Assembly (NCBI GenBank): GCA_937877465.1
Contig: CALFIT010000054.1
Span: forward strand, 1-14,700
DNA from: an uncultured Bacteroidales bacterium
GTDB lineage: Bacteria > Bacteroidota > Bacteroidia > Bacteroidales > F082
DNA: 14,700 nucleotides
Direction of reading: 5' to 3'
This document shows, in pieces, positions 1 through 6,519 of this stretch. The stretch's first letter is position 1; the number at the start of each line of letters is the position of its first letter. The notes beneath the pieces are model-generated. The model had not been told where the DNA came from. It searched no databases and saw only the letters and a list, made by a program, of their open reading frames with translations. A program made the position numbers and the translations under genes.

Positions 1-530
1 GACATTACAAGGGTTTTGACAATATGCTGTTGAGCCAATGCCCGAGTTTGAAACAAAGCGACCTCTCACTATGCCACCTGCATCTGATGGGATTGAATGA
101 GGGAGAGATTGGGGCGTTGAAAGACAGGACTTATTCAGCCATCAAGAAACAGAATGAGAACCTTCTGGAGAAGTTGGGGGTAGACGAAAACATATCTGCG
201 TATGTTTTGAGGATAGCTGAAGGGTTGTGTGGAACCTCAAATGTTGAACAAGAAAACCAGCTGAATATGGATTTGCAGCGAACAACGGAAGAAAAACCAG
301 GCCAACCCATGGAAATGGAGCAAGAAAGTTCGTTGAAAAGTTCGTTGAAAAGTTTGCAGAAGATTCTGGAACTCATTTCTGCATCACCCAGTATCACGAT
401 TTCAGAAATTGCCGACCGTCTCGGCATGACAAAAAGAGGTGTTGACAAAAATATCAAAAGGCTGAAGGAACAAGGGGTTATTCGCCGTGTTGGGCCTGAC
501 AAGGGAGGGCATTGGGAAGTGATTAGGTAG
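1..530 (+). CDS. C-terminal part of HTH regulator with added winged-helix tail (5' end outside window)
   Basis: The reading frame is open to the left edge, so the gene is partial; the first ATG at 24 is probably internal. The first ~75 visible residues align by eye with the last ~75 residues of the regulator ending at 10186: both have HY..F...LLS..P.L, then DL.LC.L.L.GL.E..I.AL, then TYSAIKK, then a closing S.Y.LR. This is a GerE/LuxR-like helix-turn-helix of the kind found at the end of Bacteroidetes TPR-TM-HTH regulators, so the missing N-terminus probably holds TPRs and a membrane helix (inference). After a polar linker containing SSLKSSLKS, residues ~115-168 form a second DNA-binding unit: ITISEIADRLGMTKRGVDKN is a winged-helix recognition region, followed by IKRLKEQGVIRRVG and a GGHWEV wing. 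That tail resembles the C-terminus of AlbA_2/RecG-like regulators and is absent from the paralogue. The target is unknown. Confidence 0.75.
   Translation, partial: HYKGFDNMLLSQCPSLKQSDLSLCHLHLMGLNEGEIGALKDRTYSAIKKQNENLLEKLGVDENISAYVLRIAEGLCGTSNVEQENQLNMDLQRTTEEKPGQPMEMEQESSLKSSLKSLQKILELISASPSITISEIADRLGMTKRGVDKNIKRLKEQGVIRRVGPDKGGHWEVIR
326..355 (+). repeat. 12-bp in-frame tandem repeat (two copies plus part of a third)
   Basis: The unit AAGTTCGTTGAA occurs at 326-337 and 338-349, with a partial degenerate third copy from 350. It encodes the SSLKSSLKS linker between the HTH and the winged-helix tail. Similar four-residue tandem linkers precede the winged helix in AlbA_2-type regulators (family knowledge), which fits the tail having come from that family. 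Confidence 0.75.
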
Positions 531-588
531 GAGTTACCAGTTGACAGTTACCAGTTGTTCAGTTGTCAGTTGTTCAGTTGACAGTTAA
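531..588. repeat. Degenerate CAGTT(G/A) short tandem repeats
   Basis: Seven consecutive 7-8 bp units beginning CAGTT run from 538 to 588 (CAGTTGA, CAGTTAC, CAGTTGTT, CAGTTGT, CAGTTGTT, CAGTTGA, CAGTTAA), preceded by a degenerate GAGTTAC at 531. They begin directly after the stop codon of the partial regulator. There are no unique spacers, so this is not a CRISPR array. Similar short repeats occur scattered in Bacteroidetes intergenic DNA; function unknown. Confidence 0.8.
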
Positions 589-695
589 TATTTTGGCATT
601 CATCTATCTATGTAATGCGCTTCCCGTATGTCGGCCGTGGTCAGCGTACTTCCTTTTCACTATGCAAAATTACAGGGGGATGATGGAAAAAAGTT

Positions 696-728
696 GGAGG
701 AAACGGGATGTTTTCTCCTTTGTTTTTT
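696..728 (+). terminator. Rho-independent terminator-like hairpin
   Basis: GGAGGAAAC (696-704) pairs with GTTTTCTCC (710-718), giving 9 pairs of which one is G-U, with loop GGGAT. The T-rich run TTTGTTTTTT follows. It could end transcription from the partial regulator, though it lies 165 bp after that stop codon. Confidence 0.5.
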
Positions 729-819
729 GTAACTTGTTGAATATCAAGTATTACCCCCCTATGGAAAAATTCCATCATTTTTCCAGCATGGTTTTGTGCG
801 CTGTGATTTTTTGATAACC

Positions 820-827
820 TAATTTTG
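820..827 (+). promoter_or_regulatory. Bacteroidetes -7 promoter element for the DUF3244-like gene
   Basis: TAATTTTG matches the Bacteroidetes -7 consensus TAnnTTTG. A TTTG at 793-796 could be the -33 element, with a rather long 23-bp spacer. The predicted transcription start near 834 leaves a leader of about 40 nt before the ATG at 875. Confidence 0.5.
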
Positions 828-874
828 CTAGCGAAATCTTAATCAAAAAATCCAAACTCTAAAAACACAAAACT

Positions 875-1258
875 ATGTACAAATTAAAAGAAATGATTCT
901 GGTGCTCTGCTTCATCCTTTCGGGAGCATTGTGCTACGCCCACGACGAAGCCAGAATGGAAAAGAAGGGAGACGGAGTAACTATTGATGTATTTGAAGTA
1001 GTTCTTAGTAATGGACTAAGCAGGGGCAACTCGATTGTTCCGACATTTAATGGTCATGTACTCACCGTAGTGTTTAGTGAAAACCTTGGACAAGTCTCTG
1101 TTGAGATTGCCACTTCTGCTGGAGCCACAGTCGAATGTACTTCCGTACTAACGCCAAATGGCTTGCAGACCTACATCCCCAACACGGGAGACTACATCGT
1201 CACCTTCACGCTCTCCAATGGGGATATGTATGCTGGTGAGTTTACGGTAACAGATTGA
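875..1258 (+). CDS. Secreted DUF3244-like protein
   Basis: A 127-residue protein starting with a Sec signal peptide: charged MYKLKE, a hydrophobic core, and likely cleavage after LCYA near residue 22. The mature part is a small beta-rich domain. Its second half carries a pattern I associate with the DUF3244 family of small secreted Bacteroidetes proteins: FNGHVLTVVFSENLGQVSVE, then TPNGLQTYIPNTGDYIVTFT, then a closing GEFTVTD. The family's role is not known; the fold is probably a beta-sandwich in the periplasm or at the surface. The ATG follows an A-rich leader typical of Bacteroidetes, which rarely use strong Shine-Dalgarno sites, and a TAATTTTG promoter lies 48 bp upstream. The next gene starts 48 bp downstream in the same direction, so co-transcription is plausible. 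The family name was assigned from memory. Confidence 0.7.
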   Translation: MYKLKEMILVLCFILSGALCYAHDEARMEKKGDGVTIDVFEVVLSNGLSRGNSIVPTFNGHVLTVVFSENLGQVSVEIATSAGATVECTSVLTPNGLQTYIPNTGDYIVTFTLSNGDMYAGEFTVTD

Positions 1259-1306
1259 TGAAACCGACTTAATAACAATAGCATCAACAAATTAAAAACT
1301 CGTAAA

Positions 1307-2386
1307 ATGAAGAAAGTTTTACTAAGTGTGGCTATCATTGCCGCCACATTGGGAGTGATGATGAGCTCCTGCAAGAAAGAAGAGAGCGCACAAATGAAAG
1401 ATGGTGTTGTTCAGACGGAACAAAACATGTCACCCGAGGAACAGAAAGTGCTTGATTTCCTTGCGGATTATGACGCGATGAAACAAGGTATGAAAGCCGA
1501 GGGAGAACCTGTTTGTCCAGAAGATGCCCGTTGGTACATGGAAACAGTGATGAACTATTGTCATGGCTTTTCCCATGAATTGTTATCCAACATGCGCATG
1601 GACACTGTTCGCGTAGCTATGCCCAAAACTGACGAGGAAGGTCAGATTGCCTATTCTGACTTAATGACGACCTACGGCAACGCCGTGGCTGCTGTGCGCG
1701 AACAATACAAGTCCATCGATATGGAGGGCAAAACACTACAGTTTGTCATGATGAGCATTGAAAACGGCACGACCAAAAATGGTGGTGATGATTTAGTTAT
1801 ACTGATGAACACGGGTAGTAACAGCGGGGACAACGCTGTGGGAACCTCAACACCTCCTTCTTCGCCTTGGTATGCCGGTCCTTTCGGTGAATGGGATGAA
1901 TGGATTTGGGGAATGGACAAAGGTAAATGTATGGGCACCAATGTTGGTTTTGATGCCGCAGATATCCTCACTATGGCAATTGGACATTATGACACGATTC
2001 ACTGGGCCGACAATGTCCCTTGCTATGGCTGTCATCCTTACTTTATTGTAGAACCCACTGTAGTTGCGACTTATCCAGGAAATGCCAACTCAACATGGCC
2101 GTTTTTCGCCTCTGGCTTGACATGGGACGAAGTACAGACCTATTGTATTCCATGGGAAGACATGAACATGTATTATGAGGAAATTCTTCAAGCCACACAC
2201 ACTGAGAATATGGTTACCAATCCTTTCGGATACTTTGGGTATTATCGGACTCTTGTTGAGGATTGGAAAGTGTTTATTATCGGAAGTGGTTGGGGTATTG
2301 GTCATACCGTGTATAAGTTTTTTGCAACACGAGGATGGAGGCATGATAATGGGATTTATCCTGTGCCAATTGATGAAGAAGTTTAA
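1307..2386 (+). CDS. Lipoprotein of unknown function with one CxxCH motif
   Basis: A 359-residue protein with a type II signal peptide: MKK, a hydrophobic core, and lipobox MSSC with Cys22 as the lipidated residue, followed by a KKEE stretch. It is expected in the periplasm or at the outer membrane. I do not recognise the family. Residues ~40-150 look alpha-helical (SPEEQKVLDFLADYDAMKQG and onward). Residues ~180-290 are rich in Trp, Gly and aromatics with few charges, and include VPCYGCHPYF, a CxxCH sequence at Cys239-Cys242-His243 that matches the covalent haem-c motif. There is only one such motif and no evident distal ligand, so haem binding is only a possibility. It lies between two other exported-protein genes on the same strand (48 bp after the first, 68 bp before the next), suggesting an operon or common regulon. 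Confidence 0.7.
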   Translation: MKKVLLSVAIIAATLGVMMSSCKKEESAQMKDGVVQTEQNMSPEEQKVLDFLADYDAMKQGMKAEGEPVCPEDARWYMETVMNYCHGFSHELLSNMRMDTVRVAMPKTDEEGQIAYSDLMTTYGNAVAAVREQYKSIDMEGKTLQFVMMSIENGTTKNGGDDLVILMNTGSNSGDNAVGTSTPPSSPWYAGPFGEWDEWIWGMDKGKCMGTNVGFDAADILTMAIGHYDTIHWADNVPCYGCHPYFIVEPTVVATYPGNANSTWPFFASGLTWDEVQTYCIPWEDMNMYYEEILQATHTENMVTNPFGYFGYYRTLVEDWKVFIIGSGWGIGHTVYKFFATRGWRHDNGIYPVPIDEEV

Positions 2387-2397
2387 ACATATTGGGT

Positions 2398-2435
2398 TTT
2401 TCACGGAGAAGCGTTACGGCGTTTCTCCGTGAAAA
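2398..2435. repeat. Strong intergenic hairpin (TCACGGAGAA / TTCTCCGTGA)
   Basis: TCACGGAGAA (2401-2410) and TTCTCCGTGA (2423-2432) form a perfect 10-bp stem. It extends outward through TTT/AAA (2398-2400 with 2433-2435) and inward through GCGT/GCGT with two G-U pairs around a TACG loop. It lies between the lipoprotein stop and the next start, inside the predicted leader. A-residues rather than T-residues follow the stem on both strands, so it is not a typical terminator; mRNA processing or stabilisation, or a palindromic repeat unit, fit better. Confidence 0.7.
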
Positions 2436-2454
2436 CACACAAAATCAATACAAT

Positions 2455-3942
2455 ATGAAAACCATAAAGTTTTTGTTGGTGATAATAACTCTATTGTTAA
2501 TCAATCCGACTTCTTTCTCCCAGGAAATCAATAGTCTTGACGAAATCTTTATGTCAGAAAAGTACGTTGTAGGAATGGTCTATAGTTCTGAAGATGAGAT
2601 AATCTGCTTTTCCTCAACAATAAAATCCAACGAGCCATCTCTGTTTTACATTGACAAAATTCGTGAGAACGGGGAACTTCTATCGTCAGTAAAAATATGG
2701 ACAGAAGAAGAAATGACCGAGATGACGGTCTATGAGGCGGAACTGATTCAGGATAAGAGTGGGGTCACGAGTTTGTATTATGTATCAAAAATTAGAGAAA
2801 GTGATACCGTGACTTTCCATAAGATAAACATCAATGACGACCTGGAACTAGACTTTTTCGATTACAATTGGTACGGACTTGACTATCCTTCAGTGATACA
2901 TGGAAGGAAATCCACAAATGTGATTGTCAACAAAGATGGTGGAGCGATTCTGTCGTATAATACCAGTCAAGATAGTATCCGCGTCATAAGATTCGGAGCC
3001 TATGGCGAAGTGTTGTTTAATAACACTATTGGGAGACATCCACAAGAATACTATCAGCATAATCTTATTCCTTCACTCGATTCGGTGGGATGCCGCATCG
3101 TCACGAGGAGCCTCGACCCCAACTCGGTCTATTACGACTGCTACTGCTTTGGCCCTGATTTGAATGTTATCGACACCATTACTAAAGTAGATGTGGTGTC
3201 ATACCCGACACTGTGTGCCAATAGTTATTCAGACATTCGGGTCAATCCTTTTAGTGGCATGGCGTATCTCATCAGTCATTTCTCAATGCCGGCATTTGGT
3301 GGTAATCCGGAAATCTATCATGATATTGTGATGAGCGTATATGATGAGAATATGGTTCAGTTGAACTATGATTGGGGCTTCCATACCAATACAACAGATA
3401 TGGCAGGGGAAAAACATACCATTGATTTTGGTTCAGAGGATGATGTCTTTATGGTTGGAAGCATAGACGGAATGATATGGGGAGACCTATATATTGTACA
3501 TTTGGATGCGAATCTGAACAAAAAAGGAGAGCTGTACTTCGTACATCCGGAACGGAAACAGACACCATTGTACCTCGTTACATGCCCTAACGGGGGGTGT
3601 CTCGTAAGCACCGATGGAGGAAACGAGGTTACAGGGGAGGCGGAACGTTGTGTTTACAAAGTTACCATTTCTGACTTTCTGAATGTGGATGAAGCGCATT
3701 CGCATGGTTTTGCGGTTGCCACGGCCTATCCCAATCCCGGGAAGGATGTGCTGAATATCCGCACGGGATTGCAAAACGCCCGCGTTGAAATCTATGACTT
3801 GTCATGCAGGCTAGTTCACAGCCAGAAAATCACCGACAACATCACTGCTATAAATACGACCTCTTGGCCCGCAGGGACTTATGTTTGGAAGGTGGTTTCA
3901 AATGGTAAGGAAGCGGAGAACGGGAAATGGATAAAAGAATGA
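2455..3942 (+). CDS. Secreted T9SS cargo protein, type A sorting domain
   Basis: A 495-residue protein. The start is set at the ATG at 2455 because it begins a good signal peptide (MKTIKFLLVIITLLLINP, cleavage near TSFSQ); the in-frame TTG or ATG codons upstream fall in the intergenic hairpin. Residues ~25-415 consist of beta-rich segments such as SLFYIDKIRENGELLSSVKI, VNKDGGAILSYN and DIVMSVYDENMVQL, suggesting a beta-propeller-like ectodomain (inference; no enzyme motif recognised). Residues ~420-495 are a clear type IX secretion C-terminal sorting domain: YPNPGKDVLNI, then VEIYDLSCRLVHS, then WPAGTYVWKV. T9SS moves such cargo across the outer membrane and usually anchors or releases it after cutting the domain. 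It is the last of three exported-protein genes in a row; adhesion, sensing or binding is possible, and the function is unknown. Confidence 0.85.
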   Translation: MKTIKFLLVIITLLLINPTSFSQEINSLDEIFMSEKYVVGMVYSSEDEIICFSSTIKSNEPSLFYIDKIRENGELLSSVKIWTEEEMTEMTVYEAELIQDKSGVTSLYYVSKIRESDTVTFHKININDDLELDFFDYNWYGLDYPSVIHGRKSTNVIVNKDGGAILSYNTSQDSIRVIRFGAYGEVLFNNTIGRHPQEYYQHNLIPSLDSVGCRIVTRSLDPNSVYYDCYCFGPDLNVIDTITKVDVVSYPTLCANSYSDIRVNPFSGMAYLISHFSMPAFGGNPEIYHDIVMSVYDENMVQLNYDWGFHTNTTDMAGEKHTIDFGSEDDVFMVGSIDGMIWGDLYIVHLDANLNKKGELYFVHPERKQTPLYLVTCPNGGCLVSTDGGNEVTGEAERCVYKVTISDFLNVDEAHSHGFAVATAYPNPGKDVLNIRTGLQNARVEIYDLSCRLVHSQKITDNITAINTTSWPAGTYVWKVVSNGKEAENGKWIKE

Positions 3943-3954
3943 TGTGAACTCGTT

Positions 3955-3978
3955 CTTCCGAATTTCCGAATTCGGAAG
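3955..3978 (+). terminator. Perfect stem-loop after the T9SS cargo gene
   Basis: CTTCCGAATT (3955-3964) and AATTCGGAAG (3969-3978) form a 10-bp perfect stem with loop TCCG, 12 bp past the stop codon and between convergent genes. There is no T-run, so it may act as a terminator or mRNA 3'-end stabiliser rather than a canonical intrinsic terminator. Confidence 0.45.
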
Positions 3979-4088
3979 CCGCGAATATCAGCATTTGCAA
4001 TGCGAAAAAAACCTTGCTCAATCCAATGAAAACCTTTACCTTAGCCGCAAAAACGACAACCTAACGCCATGAAAGACACTGTAAACAA

Positions 4089-4105
4089 GGGGATTGTAAA
4101 TCCCC
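4089..4105 (-). terminator. Short hairpin downstream of lutB
   Basis: GGGGATT (4089-4095) and AATCCCC (4099-4105) form a perfect 7-bp stem with a 3-nt loop, 11 bp beyond the lutB stop. On the minus strand it is followed by TTGTTTAC, a weak T-rich tail. It is a plausible weak terminator for the rpiB-lutB transcript. Confidence 0.4.
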
Positions 4106-4116
4106 ATACTCCTTCG

Positions 4117-5487
4117 TCAGAGGTTGCGCTCCCGCCATTGCTGGCTGAACGACTTTGCGGCAAATTCGGGCAGAGGCCTGTTGCTGCCCCATAGCGGACC
4201 CAAGAGACGTTTCAACTCCAACTTCTTAAAGAACAGCGGACTGTCCATCTTTTTCCGCGTCTTGCAATGCCAAATCATGGTCTTCAGCAAGGCATCATAC
4301 TTTGCGTTGCCCGTCTTTTCGGTGAGGGCAAGATGGCGGTTTTCGATGATGAGGTCGTCCAACGGAATCTTGACGGGACAAATCTCGACACACTTTCCGC
4401 AGAGCGAACAGGCCGAATTGAGGTAGTTGTATTCTTCCAAACCTTCCATCAACGGGGTCATCACCGTACCCACCGGCCCGATGTGCTTGGTGCCGTAGGT
4501 GTAGCCTCCAATGTGCTTGTAGACGGGACACACACTCACGCAAGCCCCGCAATGGATGCACGACATCACCTGACGTTGCTTCTCGTGCGAAAGCAGCTGC
4601 GAGCGGTTGTTGTCGAGCAGGATGACCACCATCTTTTCGGGACCGTTGCCCTGTTGCGCCGGCCCGAAAGTGATACTGTTGCAGGCCGCCAAGCTCTGGC
4701 CACCGGCATGCAACGACAGCAGCGGCAACAACACGCTCAAGTCGTCGAGGGTCGGAATCACCTTGGCGATGCCTGCCACCACGATGTGCATTTTGGCCAT
4801 CGAAGTGGATTTCAGGATGTTGCCTTCGTTTTCGGTGAGCACCACACCACCCGTATCCGAAAGCAGGAAGTTGGCTCCAGTGATGCAAACCGGCGCGTCG
4901 TTGGATTCGACGGCCAACTCATGCCGCACGAAGTTGACCATTTGCTTGACGGAACTGTCGGGCTTCAGCTTGAAGTGTTCCGTCAGGATGGCGTTGTTTT
5001 CCTCCTTCGAGAGGTGGATGGACGGCGACAGCGGATGATAGGCCTTCTGCTTGGCTTGGTGCAAGACAAAACGCGCGATTTGGGTCTCCACCACACGCAC
5101 GTTCTTGCGCTCCAAGAAGCCATTCAGCTCGATTTCGTCGAGCACGTTGGAATTGGAACGGGTGATGGCCTTGGCTTTCTCCTTGCAGATGAGGTCGAAA
5201 ATCATCGTCAAGGCATCGTCGGCGTTGCGTGCCCAAAGCACCTTGCCTCCGTTGTCGGTGAAGTGCGTCTCGAAGTCGACCAACAGCTTCTCCAAGTTCA
5301 GCATCGACTTGTTGCGCAAGGTGTAGGCACGTTGCTTCTCAAGGTCGAGGTTACGGTAGTTCACCTTGCCTTTGGCAAAACTCTGCTCGTAACAGCCTGT
5401 GCTGTAATTGATTTTCTGCCAGTGTTCCTCGTCGAAAGCCACTTCGCAGCCCTGCTTGAATATGGTCTTAGGCTCACTCATCGTCAT
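4117..5487 (-). CDS. lutB: LutB-like lactate utilisation iron-sulfur protein (LUD domain plus two 4Fe-4S motifs)
   Basis: A 456-residue protein of the LutB/YkgF family, the iron-sulfur subunit of the cytoplasmic LutABC system that oxidises L-lactate to pyruvate. Residues ~60-290 form the LUD (DUF162) domain, with conserved-type stretches ITGANFLLSDTGGVVLTENE and VVAGIAKVIPTLDDL. Two ferredoxin-like motifs follow: CIHCGACVSVCP (Cys310, 313, 316, 320) and CSLCGKCVEICP (Cys360, 363, 366, 370). The C-terminal ~85 residues are the usual basic LutB tail, and the length is normal for the family. I chose the ATG at 5487 because it overlaps the rpiB stop as ATGA, a common translational-coupling arrangement; an ATG six bases downstream (5481) and a TTG at 5496 are alternatives. 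No lutA or lutC lies in the window, although these usually sit beside lutB, so the partners must be elsewhere or absent. Transcription probably starts upstream of rpiB. Confidence 0.92.
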   Translation of the reverse strand: MTMSEPKTIFKQGCEVAFDEEHWQKINYSTGCYEQSFAKGKVNYRNLDLEKQRAYTLRNKSMLNLEKLLVDFETHFTDNGGKVLWARNADDALTMIFDLICKEKAKAITRSNSNVLDEIELNGFLERKNVRVVETQIARFVLHQAKQKAYHPLSPSIHLSKEENNAILTEHFKLKPDSSVKQMVNFVRHELAVESNDAPVCITGANFLLSDTGGVVLTENEGNILKSTSMAKMHIVVAGIAKVIPTLDDLSVLLPLLSLHAGGQSLAACNSITFGPAQQGNGPEKMVVILLDNNRSQLLSHEKQRQVMSCIHCGACVSVCPVYKHIGGYTYGTKHIGPVGTVMTPLMEGLEEYNYLNSACSLCGKCVEICPVKIPLDDLIIENRHLALTEKTGNAKYDALLKTMIWHCKTRKKMDSPLFFKKLELKRLLGPLWGSNRPLPEFAAKSFSQQWRERNL

Positions 5488-5927
5488 AAGGCACAAGGTT
5501 CAATCTTTTCGACTCTTCTCGCGTGCCGACCGCCTTCAAAGTCAGTATTAAGGAAAGCCTGCACCATCTCCCAAGCCAACTCGTTGGGAATGAAGCGACC
5601 CGGCAAGGCAAGGATGTTGGCATCGTTGTGCTGACGGGCAAGTTTGGCCAATTCCACGTTCCAGCACAAGGCAGCCCTCACGTTATGGTGATGGTTGGCC
5701 GTCATCTGGGCACCGTTGCCGCTGCCGCAAAGGATGATGCCCAACGGATACTCACCTCTTTCGATGGCCGTCGCCAAAGGATGGATCATGTCGGGATAGT
5801 CGACGCTCTCGCTGCTATGCGTGCCGAAATCCTTGACCGTATAGCCCGCTTCCTCCAATTTCGCAACCAAAAACCGCTTCATCTCGAAGCCGCCATGATC
5901 GCTCGCAATGGGTATGATGTTTTCCAT
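5484..5927 (-). CDS. rpiB: Ribose-5-phosphate isomerase B
   Basis: A 147-residue cytoplasmic enzyme of the RpiB/LacAB family that interconverts ribose 5-phosphate and ribulose 5-phosphate in the non-oxidative pentose phosphate pathway. Visible signatures are ASDHGG at residues 8-13 (Asp10, His11 in phosphate and sugar binding), GTHSSESVDYPD, the active-site loop CGSGNG with catalytic Cys67, His100 in ARQHNDAN, and ALPGRF with Arg111. The length is typical. The start at 5927 is preferred over an ATG at 5957 because homology begins at MENIIPIASD and because a TAATTTTG promoter element at 5955-5962 overlaps the upstream ATG. The stop codon overlaps the lutB start, so the two are probably co-translated. 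One TTATCAACA site (5937-5945) lies in its leader. Confidence 0.95.
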   Translation of the reverse strand: MENIIPIASDHGGFEMKRFLVAKLEEAGYTVKDFGTHSSESVDYPDMIHPLATAIERGEYPLGIILCGSGNGAQMTANHHHNVRAALCWNVELAKLARQHNDANILALPGRFIPNELAWEMVQAFLNTDFEGGRHARRVEKIEPCAL

Positions 5928-5954
5928 TTTTTCCGCTGTTGATAAAAGACGTCG

Positions 5955-5962
5955 CAAAATTA
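5955..5962 (-). promoter_or_regulatory. -7 promoter element for rpiB-lutB
   Basis: Read on the minus strand this is TAATTTTG, matching TAnnTTTG. The predicted start near 5948 gives a leader of about 20 nt before the rpiB ATG. No clear -33 TTTG was seen. Confidence 0.5.
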
Positions 5963-6065
5963 CGCATTTTCGCTGTTCGACATCGCCATATCACACTATT
6001 TCTGAAACACTTATCCGCTGCAAAAAATTCAACGACTCTATTATAATAAGCTGTAAAACAAATAA

Positions 6066-6080
6066 TTGATAAGTTATCAA
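6066..6080. repeat. 15-bp palindrome TTGATAAGTTATCAA
   Basis: TTGATAA (6066-6072) and TTATCAA (6074-6080) form a perfect palindrome around one G, bringing together two oppositely oriented DnaA-box-like sites. It could be a dimer operator or a paired DnaA site within the origin-like region. Confidence 0.8.
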
Positions 6081-6090
6081 CATAAAAACT

Positions 6091-6338
6091 GTTGAAAACT
6101 TTTTGATTGAGGTGGATAAAAACCGCGACTTTTTCTTTCAACAATTCCAAACCCGAAAATCACGCAAAATTGAACATCATTTCAAAAAATCCGACCTTAT
6201 TTTACCCATTTCTTCATTTTTCAACGGATAATCGAAAACGGAACGATAGGGCTGAAAAATAAACTTTTGGCTGTTTTCGAAATGCGCATCTCAAACCAAA
6301 AACCATTAATGCAAGAATTTTATAGAAAAGTTTTCAAC
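6091..6338. repeat. 13-bp inverted repeat 222 bp apart
   Basis: GTTGAAAACTTTT at 6091-6103 is the exact reverse complement of AAAAGTTTTCAAC at 6326-6338. Both copies lie within the origin-like intergenic region, flanking its centre. A match this long is unlikely by chance even in AT-rich DNA. Confidence 0.75.
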
Positions 6339-6491
6339 CAATTCACAGCCTTATCAATATCCGTATCAAACTTTAAAAATTAAAAAAAATAAAAAATAAA
6401 GAATGAAATAATGATGATAGCGGTGTTGATAACTCGGCGGCGTTTTTCTCGCCAATCTGAAAATGGGTGTGGCCAATCCAATTAAAATGCC

Positions 6492-6499
6492 TAATTTTG
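6492..6499 (+). promoter_or_regulatory. -7 promoter element for the MORN-repeat gene
   Basis: TAATTTTG matches the Bacteroidetes TAnnTTTG consensus and ends 20 bp before the ATG at 6520. No convincing -33 TTTG at standard spacing was found. Confidence 0.5.
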
Positions 6500-6519
6500 A
6501 CCCCTAATTTAACGACAAA

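Larger units (their letters stand above)
589..874. other. Non-coding intergenic stretch
   Basis: Together with the CAGTT repeats this is 344 bp without a convincing gene. It holds a terminator-like hairpin (696-728), a -7 promoter element (820-827), and a loose inverted repeat in which ATGATGGAA at 680-688 matches TTCCATCAT at 770-778. An 83-codon frame at 563-814 starts inside the CAGTT repeats, spans the terminator-like hairpin and has no recognisable domain, so it is not called. Confidence 0.6.
5928..6519. other. Candidate replication origin (oriC-like): DnaA-box cluster in an AT-rich divergent intergenic region
   Basis: A 592-bp gap between divergent rpiB and the MORN gene, with no ORF of interest. 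Three exact copies of the DnaA-box variant TTATCAACA are present: 5937-5945 (minus), 6074-6082 (plus) and 6424-6432 (minus). Near matches are 6011-6019 TTATCCGCT, 6064-6072 (minus, TTATCAATT), 6111-6119 (minus, TTATCCACC), 6223-6231 (minus, TTATCCGTT) and 6351-6359 TTATCAATA. The run 6371-6402 is almost pure A/T and could serve as an unwinding element. Adjacent genes transcribe away from the region on both sides, as expected around an origin. dnaA is not in the window, but in many Bacteroidetes the origin is not beside dnaA. By composition I estimate about 0.01 chance matches to the exact 9-mer in ~500 bp, so three are not random; another regulator with the same motif remains possible. Confidence 0.5.

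Noticed and set aside
538..588. Possible CRISPR array
   Set aside because: Units are 7-8 bp, directly abutting, without spacers, and no cas genes are present.
563..814. 83-codon open frame on +
   Set aside because: It starts inside the CAGTT repeats, crosses a terminator-like hairpin, has no recognisable domain and unconvincing composition; treated as intergenic.
4069..4194. Short frame starting ATGAAAGACACT, preceded by a promoter-like TACCTTAG
   Set aside because: It runs into the antisense 3' end of lutB, -7 consensus is imperfect, and the peptide matches nothing I know.
4267..5634. 455-codon frame on + opposite lutB and rpiB
   Set aside because: Antisense shadow of two clear enzymes; the long frame results from GC-rich codon use.
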